DNA from: Antedon mediterranea | Taxonomy: Eukaryota; Echinodermata; Crinoidea; Comatulida; Antedonidae | Length of the DNA stretch: 64,000 nt | NCBI RefSeq assembly: GCF_964355755.1 | Contig: NC_092675.1 | Coordinates: 26,700,412 to 26,764,411, forward strand | Direction of reading: 5' to 3' | In this document: one piece after another, positions 52,692-63,174 of the stretch | How the letters are laid out: every line of letters starts with the position of its first letter | How positions within the stretch are numbered: position 1 is the first letter of the stretch | Translations under genes and position numbers: made by a program | Notes under the pieces: generated by a model | What the model was told of the DNA's origin: nothing | Database searches by the model: none | The model's input: only the letters and a program-made list of their open reading frames with translations

Positions 52692-55044
52692 TTAATAGTT
52701 AAACGATTTATAGGTATTGTTTCCAGAATTCGCAACAGTAACCTGTCGAATACGATTCGGGATGAGTGACAAGCCCATGGGATAGTTCAAACCATCCTCA
52801 CGCTTATCGATCCTCTTCACAAATTTGCCATGACTATCAAACAACTGCAGTTTATGTGTACTTGCCACGATTACGTTTCCATCACGATCAACAACGACAC
52901 CTTCTGGACCCCATACACGGCCATCTCCCTGGCCGCCTTCCACGAGGACTTTTAGAACGTTGCCTTCACTATCAAACAGCTGTACTCTGTGGTTACCCCA
53001 GTCAGTGATGACTATATGGCTCTCTCTTGTCAAGGCACAGTATCGTGGGTACTTAAGATGACCGACGGCACTTCCTTCAGATCCAAAACGTCCAAGAAGT
53101 CTTCCATCAAGACTGAACTTTACGAAGCAATGGGCATCTCTGTCAACAACGTACGCACACCCACTAGCTTCATCAACAACCGTCCCAAGAGGCCACACAA
53201 GATCGTCTTTTCCAAACCATCTTTTCGGTGTTCCATCTGGACTACAAATTATAATCTCCTTGTTACTCAAGTCAGCTACTGCGAGTAGACCATGGCTTCT
53301 AAGCGGGCTTATATTCGAAACACGTATGCCTTGTGTGAGGTCGATCTTGTTGCGGAAACCTCCAGCTTTGTCGTATTCCAATATCTGATTGGTGTCATTG
53401 CACGCCAAGACATCACCAAATTTGTTAACCATAATGCTTCTGACTTTGTACGTGGCATTGATCCAATGTGTCGACAGGTTAACTGTACCAACGATACCTT
53501 CTTGTTCTGCTGTTATAAGAACTGGTGACCCTTTGATGGGACGTCCGTAAATGTTAACTTCCAACATCCAGTTTCCTTCGTCAGCACATTCACCACGGAT
53601 ATCATATTCTCCATCTCTTCTGTCTGTGATTGTTACCGTAGCGGTCTTTCCAGATTTATTCCTAAGAACCGCTTGCACCCTCGCTCCACCTTCCGTTACT
53701 TTTTTAGCTCCCGCCAAATCGGTCGTTGTGACGGTGACAGTGAAGGCCTGCCTTCGGGTAACATAGATCCGATCATTAGCGCCTTTGATTTGCAGTTGCA
53801 TAGACTCTTCTCTGAAAGCAGCAATTACACCAAGACTCTTTTTATTTAGTGTGGTCAACGGTTCTTCGTCTGGTACAAAATCTAAAAACCCATTTTCGTA
53901 TGGTTCGAGAGGAGGAAGGTTCTTGGTCTTGTGTTCGAGTCGTTTTGATGCTTCTTCACTAGATACCAATGCCGCTGCCTTGTCTGGACAAGTTGCCAAT
54001 GTGTCTGTAAACTCCATTATGTTTGTAAGCCTAACTAAAGCTAATTCCAACTCTTCCACCTGTGCGTCTATTGCACGATCTTTCGTAGTATAGGTAGATT
54101 CCAAATTTTGTTTCAGAATTTGACCACATTGTTTAGCCAAGTGATGCATGTGGTCTTCGTGTCCTTGGATCTTCTTTAAGCAGAGGCCACGGTCGTTCTT
54201 CAGTTTTAACTTCATTGATGCAAGTCGATCAATTGCATCTTCAAGATTAACTCTGGAATCTTTCGATCTTGACCTCAACCCAACTACTTTTGAACTGAAC
54301 TCACCGAAGGCGTCATCAATATTTCGCAGCCTGTGAGTTTCTCCCTTGTGTGTGACAACTGTACATTCGGTGCAGACAGGAACACGGCAGTAGTCGCAGA
54401 AGAACTTCAGTGGAAGCGTTTTATGTGTTGGGCACGGTGAAGGCTTAACGAGGAGACGTTCTCTTGACGGCTGCTGTTTGTACTCCTCCAGTGGCAGTAA
54501 AAAATGGTCACTGGTTACAGGCAATCGACGATGCATTTGCATGCACCCAGAACACAGAAACTCCTTGCAATCTTTGCAATTGTAATCTGCATCTCGTTCG
54601 CATACGACACACTTTGCTTCTTCTTCTTTCTCGAGACCAGCTACCATACTTAAAAGACTGACAATGCAGCTGTTTTCTTCTATTTCTTCAAGACCACCGT
54701 CTGGGATGGGATAATGTTCCCTACAAACTGGACACGATGAGTTACCCGTCTTACCAACCCACTGTTCTAGACATTCCAGGCAGTACGAATGGAAGCATGG
54801 CAGACTCTTCGGTTGTCTGAAGCGGTCTTGACATAAGACGCACTGGATTGCCCTTTCTTCTATTCCAGCTATGGTTTGAAGTTTAGCTGGAATAGATTGT
54901 ATTCCTGCCATGGTCATCTGCAAAATAACAAACTAATGTGTAAATATACCACTTGGACTGTTTATAAATGTTCATATTTTGATGAATACTATAAACAATA
55001 GCCGAAGACATTTTAAAAAACTATTTTTTACTGACCTTTGACAT
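52692..55044 (-). CDS. TRIM-NHL E3 ubiquitin ligase (RING, two B-boxes, coiled coil, filamin, NHL)
   Basis: Exon 54917-52692 holds 741 codons and follows an acceptor (TTTTGCAG|ATG). The preceding small exon (55091-55036, donor AAAG|GTCAGT) reads in frame into it, with ATG at 55044, adding MSK; this predicts 744 residues. Domains: RING (about 29-70) with CVLC, then CFHSYCLECL and CPVC; B-box 1 (about 104-150); B-box 2 (about 164-206); coiled coil (about 210-320). A filamin-type Ig domain lies near 390-480 and an NHL beta-propeller near 500-740 (for example DWGNHRVQLFDSEGNVLKVL). This order is that of TRIM2/TRIM3/TRIM71. RING TRIMs transfer ubiquitin in the cytoplasm, and the NHL part binds protein or RNA partners. 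One large coding exon is common in expanded invertebrate TRIM sets. Orthology to a particular vertebrate TRIM is unresolved. Confidence 0.9.
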
Positions 55045-55091
55045 TGGTACGCCTGGTTCATGTATCTTTTCCCCTCCTTCAGAAACAACTC
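55036..55091 (-). CDS. Small upstream TRIM exon carrying the likely start codon
   Basis: 56 nt between GTTTTAG|GAG and CAAAG|GTCAGT. The frame that continues into the large exon reads VVSEGGEKIHEPGVPMSK. Its only ATG (55044-55042) makes MSKMTMAG the first candidate start. The next in-frame ATG is the first codon of the large exon at 54917. Upstream of the exon the frame may be open, so a longer N-terminus is possible if another exon exists further right. Confidence 0.65.
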
Positions 55092-55930
55092 CTAAAACGA
55101 ACAAAACAATACATTCATTTGTATAATACTGTAAAATCGTTAACAAATAGTCGAATAGGTATGCTACATGACTTTTATTGAACTTCCGTTAACAATTAAA
55201 TAGAAAAGGCGGATAAACCATTTATTGTGAAAGAGGTACTTGGATAACAAAATACAAAGACTTTGAACGATACGGAATGCGCACACAAACTTAAATGGAA
55301 TAAAACTCTTTAAACGATTTGATGCGTTGCGATTTAAATAAGTACTTGTACAATTACTACACAGAAAATGTTCAATTGAAATCGTAACCTTTCAAAGTAA
55401 AAATAGAGCATGGGTCACAAGATTGGAATCTCATTCATTGGATAAGATACGCGTCGAGGGCTGGGTAGGCCCTACTAGGCCTACACAATAGGAACGATTG
55501 TCTGAATATGACAAGAAAATATGTTTGACTCAATAAGGATAGAGTACCGTAACATATTTTGTTTTGTGCAGAATTCGATAACAGACAGAAAATGTAGATA
55601 AATCTCTTCTCTACAAATATATTGTGACGCAGGGATGCAAATCAGTGTTTCCAGTGGCGGATCCAGAATTTTGAAGAGGGGTGGGGAGGGGATCGGTCAA
55701 CCGGATACAAATATATCGTACAAATAAAAAATTGTTGACCTTTACCTTGTGTATTACTATTTACTATTGCTTTCGATTTTCTAAAATTCTGCCGAGGCGT
55801 TTGAGTTTGGTAATGGATAAAGGACAGTAATAAATACTATAATTGTTTTTAACAAAAATTAAATCGAGCCAACAAAGTATATAATAATTCCCGACGATGC
55901 CATGTCATCGTACGGACGGACGCGTCACAC

Positions 55931-56276
55931 TAAAGCGTGGTTCCCACTAGAACGCAACGCAACGACGTATCGACGCAAAGTGTTGTATTGCGTAATCACA
56001 AGTGGGAACCCACGTCGCAATAGTGCTGCAAACATCGCAGGTTTGATTTTACACAGGCGGGGCAAACACAATTATTAAGCGTGGTTTCAACTAGCGACGC
56101 AACACAAGGACGTAACGCAACGCAAGTGAATTTACCAATCACAAGCGATGGCTTATTCGCTTGTGATAACTTCGCATTGGTTAAAACGCTTGCGTTGCGT
56201 TTACGTCCTTGCGTTACGTTCTAGTGGGAACCAAGTTTGCTGTTGCGTAGATTGCATTACGTTGCGTCGCTTAATG
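55931..56276. mobile_element. MITE family B copy 9 (subtype III), interrupted by copy 10
   Basis: Left 'taaagcgtggttcccactag' then AACGC. The interior 'gcgtaatcacaagtgggaac', 'gctgcaaacatcgcaggttt' and 'acacaggcggggcaaacaca' runs to 'attat', where a second element intrudes. The sequence resumes at 56239 with 'gctgttgcgtagattgcatt', which is the inverse of the segment just inside the left end of copy 4. It finishes at 'gttgcgtcgcttaatgg'. Confidence 0.75.
56075..56238. mobile_element. MITE family B copy 10 (subtype I), inserted inside copy 9
   Basis: TTAA (56075-56078), then 'gcgtggtttcaactagcgac'. Interior as in copies 1 and 7 ('gatggcttattcgcttgtga', 'taacttcgcattggttaaaa'). Right 'ttctagtgggaaccaagttt'. 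Its position inside copy 9 shows it inserted later. Confidence 0.8.
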
Positions 56277-58014
56277 GTAAAAACAAATACAACATGCAGT
56301 TTAAGCTTCGCCATAAAATTGAAAGATGGCGCATTAGTCATTATAATTTGATGCACTTACCTTTATGTAGATTCCGATGTAAATTTAGCATTTATGGGTC
56401 TATTGGTACGTTAATGTTCGTCCGTTAAAAACACACCTTGATTCAAGAACAGCGACTCCTGAACTAACACTCGATGCGGTCGAGGACGCGATTCGTTTTT
56501 TTGACAAAAAGAAAATAATCCGAAAAACTTAGTTCCGCCAAGTTTATAGAATCAACATATGAAAGGAATCCTGAGTCTATTGAAACTTATAGTATTATAA
56601 CAAAATCAAGATGAAGCACTTCATTTTTAGCTGTCTGGTTTTACCAGAGTACAATAATGAAACGAATTTTGAACTTTATGACCGGCCACCGATAGACCTA
56701 ATTTGTTTAAATGTTGCTGTTGGATATGCCATTTTAATGTCACATTTATGGTTATTCACAGCTTTGACCAACAATTGAATCTAAAAAAAATATTCACATG
56801 ACAAATTTATTTGAAACAAAATATAATCAAATTGATAATGGTTTTTGGTTAATAAATCATAATTTTTTTTTGTTTTTTTTTTCCTACGGAAGTAAATAGC
56901 TGCTTAATAACTTTTCCAAATAGCCTATTCAACGTCTGATTTCATTAGGCCTAATCTTAATTTATTATGTTTTGGGGGACAATAGGCCTAAATCTTTAAC
57001 GACTAGACCCGTGAAATATAGAAAGGAGTAGAAAGATGGATACTTTCTAAAAAATCAATAATTTTGTCAAGAAACAGGTCACATACTTTAAAAAAGCAGT
57101 ACTGAATGTTTGTCCGTATTTTCCCATAAGACTGGGGTAAAATGTGGTGTGTTCTATCATGCCCCGTCACATAATAATATAATATCGATCTTAGGCCTAC
57201 TCAAGACTTGCGATGCATTTAGAAATACCAGATTGAATGAGACAAGGTTATATTTACACTTTTTAAAAAATAATGTGAATATTTATCCGCCCGATATCAA
57301 ATTATTTCATTTTATGTATGTATGTAGGAATTATGTGCACTCAACCGCGCTGATTTTTAGATAACGCAACAACAGCGTGCGTTATGCTTTTTGCAGTTAA
57401 GTTTGGTTAGCTGTGACGATCTATCGACGGCGCACACGCACTCGGTCTCACGCACCGTAGCCTAATTCGAAACTTCATAAGTATAAAATTAGAAGACATT
57501 TTGTTAATGTTATAAATTAAGATTAAAATTATACATTTATTAAAGATATATTGTCTCCCCCCCCCCCCCCAAATTTGAAAACTTGAAAATTAATAAAATC
57601 AGATTTTAATTAACGGTTAAATAACCAAAACCCATTGGCTGGCAGCCAATTTGACTATTTCTTGCTTTTTTTCAGCTAAATAATTTTTTTTCTGATCCAA
57701 TTTTTGGTCAAGTGAATAACTATTACATTAACATTTTCAACAATTTTACAATTATTTTTCAGGGGGACAATACATCTCGAGGGATCTTATATTATGTCAC
57801 AACATTTTTATTACGTCGCATCATGACAAAAAACAGGAGACATGGATTTTAAATGTGTTTACTGTACTGCGGTATTGTTCAAAGTACAATACTAAAGCTA
57901 TTGTTGAAAATACGAAATGGAATGTCCTTTTATGGTAGTAGTTGCTGACGTGTTTCCCTGTGTTTTCTTTTGTGTGTGCGCAACAAACAACGACGACAAT
58001 TACAGACTAGAAAC

Positions 58015-60069
58015 ATGATGGCCGCCGATCAAGAACTGATGCATAGAGTGAAACAAGAAATGGAAACTGACACAAATGGAGTTGCGATTCCAGAGGAAAG
58101 GGGGACTGTTATTTGGAACTATGTCTTGACAAACAGATTAATTGAGTTATGGCAAGAACAACCGTTTCTGTACGACATTAATAACGTATATTACAAAGAC
58201 AAAATTGTGAAAGCAAACGCTTTAGAAGATATAGCAAACAAAATGGGAATCACTGGTAGGTATGCTAAGCCTAGTAGGTTGGTCACTACTTAGTGTGTTT
58301 CCTATCGCACTACCGTTTGTTGACAGTATAATCGCTCCGTTTACGGCTAGCATAAATCATCGTAGCCTAAGTCTAGACTTAGGCCTAAGCACATAAGGAA
58401 CGCACATAAAAGCGTTTAAGAAGGCCTTAGGTAACTTGATTGAATTATTCAATTGATCGAGTTTGTAAAATATGATCTTATTGTATGATTAACCACTCAA
58501 ATCATTGCTTAAATGGCGTATCACTTTTTTTAAATTGTGTGTGACAAAAAAAAAAGGCCTAGTCTTAGAATCGTACTAAAAGTGGGTGTGGCCAGCTGTG
58601 AATTGAGGTGACCGTACTTTATATTTTGTAAAGTAATTTTTTGGAAATACCTATCATCCCACTTTGGTTTCCATCTTGAAATCATGAATTGTATTTATTA
58701 TTATTTATTTACACAGTATTTGAAAGAATGTCTTTCTTATTTTCAGTGGAAGATGTCAAAGCAAAGATCAAAGGTGTACGGAGCCAATTTGTACGTGAAA
58801 AAAAGCGTCTTCGAGATTGTACTGAAGATGATCCTAAACCAAAATGGCCCCACTATTCAAAATTGACATTCTTAGAGAACTTTATTTCTGCTAAACCAGG
58901 TACTACTAATAAGGTATGATAATCATTCATGAAGAATTTTTATTTCTTTTATATTAATTACAGAATTATGCAAGTTACCATTTGTTCCTCATAGACCTTG
59001 AAATCTCTTTCCCACCCTAGAACAAAACAAAAACACACAGAAATACTAAACAAAAATCATCCTGCAAAGATTCAAGATATATTTTCCCCCTGAAAAATAT
59101 TTGAATATGCCAAAAAATTGTCATATTGGCTGGAATTAATTTTTAAGTTTTTGGGGGACATCTTTAAAACTGAGTTGTAAAGTTTAGTATTTTTATCTAC
59201 AAATAGGCATAGAAAAACTCTAAACCAATGATATACTGGAAATTAAATGATTAACGAATGGTGAAAAAAGTTGTCCTAATCGAGATTCAAACACGGAATC
59301 CTCTGCTTGATATACTGACATCCTACCATTAGACCACTGACTGGGGCTGCCGTTCATAATAATAATATATAAATTTTCTTTATAATTTCAGAAAGATCAT
59401 AATGAAGAAGATAAAGAATGGATGGAATATGAAGATGCACCACACGACTATTTTGGTAATAAGGAATACCAAACACAACCACAGCCAGTAGTCGAACAAT
59501 ATGTAGAACCTCAACCTCTACCACAAACTCCACCACCACCACCACCACCACCACAACCACAACCAGTTGCTTCACAATTACCTTATTCAAACTCGCCAAG
59601 ACTTTCAAAACGACCCAAGAGAAAAACAAATGAAAGTGCTATTGTACGACGATATCTGTCCATGATTGATAAAGTTAATAGGCCGAGTAACAACAATGTG
59701 AATGGTAATTGTAATAACCAGGAAATTGCTACTAAAACAGACGATGATGATGAAATATTTGCTAAGTACATCGCGACGGAGCTACGAACAATTCCAGATC
59801 CCCATGTGAAACGGTCTGTGAAACTGCAGATACATCAGGCAATCTTTAAGGCACATTCCATAACAAGCATACCTCAAACCAGCTCGCAACCAAGCCATCC
59901 AAAAAGACGTAAGAATTATGCGACTGCGAATCACAGTGATGGGCAACATGGAAACTATTATCCAATGAACGATGAGGATTTAGCTTCAACGTCGTTTTCC
60001 GTTCCGTCTTTATTCACAGATAGAGTGAGTCCAAATGTTCATATGTCCATGGGAAATGGAGAAGTTTGA
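58015..60069 (+). CDS. MADF-BESS domain protein, probable transcriptional regulator (361 aa)
   Basis: Three exons: 58015-58255, 58747-58913, 59392-60069 (1086 nt with TGA), introns in phases 1 and 0. Acceptors TTTTCAG|TGG and AATTTCAG|AAA are good. The MADF domain spans about 41-130 (NRLIELWQEQPFLYD, then KIKGVRSQFVREKKR and KPKWPHYSKLTFLENF), a Myb-related fold that binds DNA. A Pro8 tract lies at 183-190, a basic NLS-like KRPKRK at 209-214, and a BESS motif at about 253-290 (DDDDEIFAKYIATELRTIPD and on). MADF-BESS proteins of the Adf-1 type act in the nucleus as activators or repressors, with BESS mediating protein contacts. ATG 58015 is preceded in frame only by non-ATG codons; ATG 58018 follows directly. 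Target genes cannot be inferred. Confidence 0.9.
59275..59350 (-). pseudogene. Degenerate tRNA-like sequence in MADF-BESS intron 2
   Basis: On the minus strand there is an A box (TGGTCTAATGGTAGGA) and a B-box-like GTTTGAATCTC at roughly tRNA spacing. The anticodon stem does not form and the acceptor pairing is poor. It ends about 40 bases before the exon 3 acceptor. Probably a tRNA-derived SINE fragment or a dead tRNA gene. Confidence 0.5.
59527..59553 (+). repeat. CCA trinucleotide repeat coding for polyproline
   Basis: A near-pure (CCA)n run within exon 3 of the MADF-BESS gene encodes the Pro8 tract. The repeat is prone to length change, and the reading frame is preserved in steps of three. 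The antisense strand shows a polyvaline frame that is not a gene. Confidence 0.8.
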
Positions 60070-61914
60070 ATAATTTTAATTATAGAGTTTAAATTTTCTT
60101 TAGCACATTTTTAAATTTGAATCTGCCATAACATGAATCTGCCAAACATTTAACAAAAAACTTCAATGTTTTAACAATTTTATGGAGATAAAATTGCTTG
60201 CTCACATTGTATTATTTTCCTGTGAAACGAATGAGCGGCAATATGTATGTTTAACACTAGACCCAAGGTATTTGTACGGATGAAAGGTAAAGGTACCTAA
60301 ACATGTTGAGATTATGCACCTTGCAATACAAAGAATTGCAATATTTATCATCTTTAAAGGGCATACAGTACAACCCTGTATGGAAAGTATAATGGAAAAT
60401 AAGCTTAGTACTTTACGCAGACAATTTTATACAATAGCATATAGCTGATCTTTTAATTTTGATAAACTTATTTGAACACAATTTAGTTGTAATTGTTATC
60501 CCTTTTAAATTGCTTAATATACATGCTTTGTATAATTGTTCAATATGTGGCCTTTTAAAATGTCTATTCAGTATGCTGCAACTATATTTCATGTGTATGT
60601 ACTAAATTTTACTGTCTCTAGTGCAATGAACAGTTACAGTAAGGTTTATTCAATTATTTGTCAATTAAAACATTATTGACCAAAAAAATACATTTTGTAT
60701 TGTTAATATAAACAAATTTTATTGAACACTTTTTATAGTAAAATTTTATACCATAACATAAAAAAAAAATCAATTTAGAGATAATTCACAAATATGAATG
60801 AGAAAAAGAAATGTTGGAAATACAGTTTTAATGTAAAAAATGTTTTTTAAATTATTTTTTTTCAAGTTTAAAAAAAACTTCTAAATTCCTAGCAGCTACA
60901 TATTGAATATTATTGATAGATGTTGATTGACTTTAGTTGGACATTTTTTAAGATGCTATCAATATATAATATTGATTCAATATTATATTACTTTTTTTTA
61001 AAATTGCATTCCTGTTTTCAAAATTATAAAAGTAATATTTTAAACAATATTTGTCAAATTTTAATTACATTAAAAGAAACGATTTATGAACAAAGGGAAT
61101 ACTATAGTAAACTAAATATATTTGGTTGTATCAAAATGATGAAAAAAAAAACATTTTGAAAAATGTTATGCAATATTAAATGAAAAAAAAGAGATTATAA
61201 AAAAGCCTGTACTATTACTGAATACTTCAGTAATGGTAAGTTTAATTTATAGTTGGTGAAAAATTTGGTTTTTAAAAAAGAACAAGTCTGATATTAACAA
61301 GGTCAAGTAAAATAATTATACTTGGGAGAGAATTTGAAATCTAACCATTTTGCTATACAGTACATAGAAAGTACATCTTCACTGTACACAATTTGTTTCA
61401 TACATTATTTGTATGGTTTGTTTTTAAGTTGTAACATACTCTTTTTATGCATTGTCTTTCTAACTGCAATTGTGGAATTCCAAAAAAAATGTATATATGC
61501 TACTTATTTATTTTGAATAAAAGGAAAATTCATTTGATTGAGTTTAATGTGTATGTTCATAAGAACACCCATTTGCATATGGTGCCTCTTTCAAGACACT
61601 ACTATGGTACTTGGCTGAGCAGTTCTTCAAACTGTGTTGGAAAGTTACATTCATAATTCAACAGAACAAGTAACAAAAGGTCTGGGTCTGCTTTTGCTCC
61701 AAAAAAATATGAAGTGCCAACAGAGTTAAGAGGAGTTGAAATCAATACGATACTGTATGTTCATGGAGCTATGCTCCATGGTATGTTCAACTATAAAAGT
61801 ATAAAGAAATAATGTTTTCAGTTTTGGTAAAGTTGTGATTAGGTTAGAACTAAAGTCTGATCAACTTGTTGAGCAACTGAACGCACTCATAGTACCATGT
61901 TTCGAATTAATACA

Positions 61915-62055
61915 GTATTAGCAAAAAGATAAATATTTTGGCAGATATGGCGTTTCATACATATAAATTGAGCACACAATAATCGCAAAAAAAATCGAAA
62001 TGCTGAAGTGTGGACTAACATAAAAAAAGACAATAAATACAGACTTGGGGAAAAG
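61915..62055 (+). repeat. Dispersed repeat D, copy 3
   Basis: 'attagcaaaaagataaatat', 'ggcagatatggcgtttcata', 'aaaaaatcgaaat', 'gacaataaatacagacttgg' match the copies at 31848 and 49670 in order. Boundaries are approximate. Confidence 0.65.
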
Positions 62056-62181
62056 TAAAAGTGCATTTAGTTGTTCAAAAGTTGGAATGATTACTCTTGC
62101 ACAACTACTGTAAATACTGTACTTTCAGTTATGTTATGTTAAGTTATGTATCAACCTAATAAAACACAGTTGATTTGTACT

Positions 62182-62346
62182 TTAAGCTTGGTTCCCACTT
62201 GGACACAACGTAAGGACGTAGACGCAAAGCAAGCGAGTTGACCAATGACAAGCAACTGTTCGAATAATTCATCGCTTGTCATTGGTCAAATCACTTATGT
62301 TGCGTTACGTTGTTACGTTGCGTCTCTAGTGGGAACTAAGCTTTAT
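62182..62346. mobile_element. MITE family B copy 11 (subtype II)
   Basis: TTAA at 62182, then GCTTGGTTCCCACTT and GGACAC. Interior 'gttgaccaatgacaagcaac' and 'catcgcttgtcattggtcaa'. The right end 'cgtctctagtgggaactaag' is intact, but the outer TTAA has become TTATA. The two inner arms are nearly perfect inverse copies. Confidence 0.8.
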
Positions 62347-62633
62347 ACTAAGCTCTATACACCAAGAACACTATTAACACAAGAACAGACGTATGCATTA
62401 AAATATAAATATTTATTTCCATCATATTTTTTAACATGTTTCAGAAATAGTTTTTGTCGATTTTCTTAAACAAAGAATGTTGCCCTCAGCAAATTTTCAA
62501 TGGGATTGAAGTTAATCTTAAATTTATACCAATTTGAATCGAGGAAGGTTGAAGAAAGAAGTGAAGTTTATAGAGTCTTAAATATAAAACCTTTAAAGTC
62601 TATTCAACATAAGTAAACTTTTATTTTGGAGTA

Positions 62634-62912
62634 TTAACCCTTTGAAGACATGGCCCTTATTCCGTAGTGTCCCAAGACATCACAGGTTGACTTTTTGGGG
62701 TCACTGAATTACAGTTTTTGAGCATTTGAACTAGATCAAACAAAAAAAAAACAATTTTTTGGAAGGCCAAATCATTTCATATAACAATAAAACCAATTGC
62801 AGAAAGTTAGTCATAAAAATGTTATTTGCATTTTTCCTAAACTATTAAAAATACCTTATTTAGCCTCAGTCACATGGGGTAGAAACTTCTTCAAAGGGTT
62901 GGAGTTTATTAA
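62634..62912. mobile_element. Inverted-repeat element with AACCCTTTGAAGA ends
   Basis: TTAACCCTTTGAAGA at 62634-62648 is mirrored by TCTTCAAAGGGTT at about 62888-62900. A TTAA lies a few bases beyond (62909-62912). Interior noncoding, about 280 bp. The 13-bp perfect end match and TTAA suggest a further MITE family. Confidence 0.5.
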
Positions 62913-63075
62913 GAGAGTTAGTGCAGTGCAGAAAAGCTGATAAATTCTAGACAATTTCAAAAAAAATAGTTTGCAGAAGTTAGGCCATGAACCTTCTTTC
63001 TTTACCTAAAACTAATTTGATTTTTCAGCGAATCAAATAACAGTATTTTAGTCATGTGATCCTGCAGATAGAGCC

Positions 63076-63174
63076 TTAAAAAACTTGTGGAGACTACAAA
63101 CTTTTCCAATGTGTGATAAATTCAATGTTTGCAAACAAAAGTTTGGAAAAGTTTGTTAGTGTAGACTAGGTTAA
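63076..63174. mobile_element. Small TTAA-flanked inverted-repeat element (family G)
   Basis: TTAA at 63076-63079 and 63171-63174. ACAAACTTTTCCAA (63096-63109) is mirrored by TTGGAAAAGTTTGT (63143-63156). The right end read inward is TTAACCTAGTCTACACTA, sharing the TTAA...CACTA layout with families A, B and F. About 99 bp. Confidence 0.6.

Larger units (their letters stand above)
55092..58014. other. Divergent interval between TRIM and MADF-BESS genes
   Basis: Contains the promoter regions of both genes. Landmarks are a nested pair of B MITEs (55931-56276), a G-rich patch (55676-55691), and a 14-C run at 57557-57570. The short ORF at 57110-57364 has no recognised motif. No exon could be placed. 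Confidence 0.55.

Noticed and set aside
52766-54661. Several plus-strand ORFs of 60-102 codons
   Set aside because: All lie antisense to the single large TRIM coding exon and show no domains.
59354-59629. 91-codon minus-strand ORF with a polyvaline tract
   Set aside because: It is the antisense of the CCA repeat and flanking coding sequence of the MADF-BESS gene.
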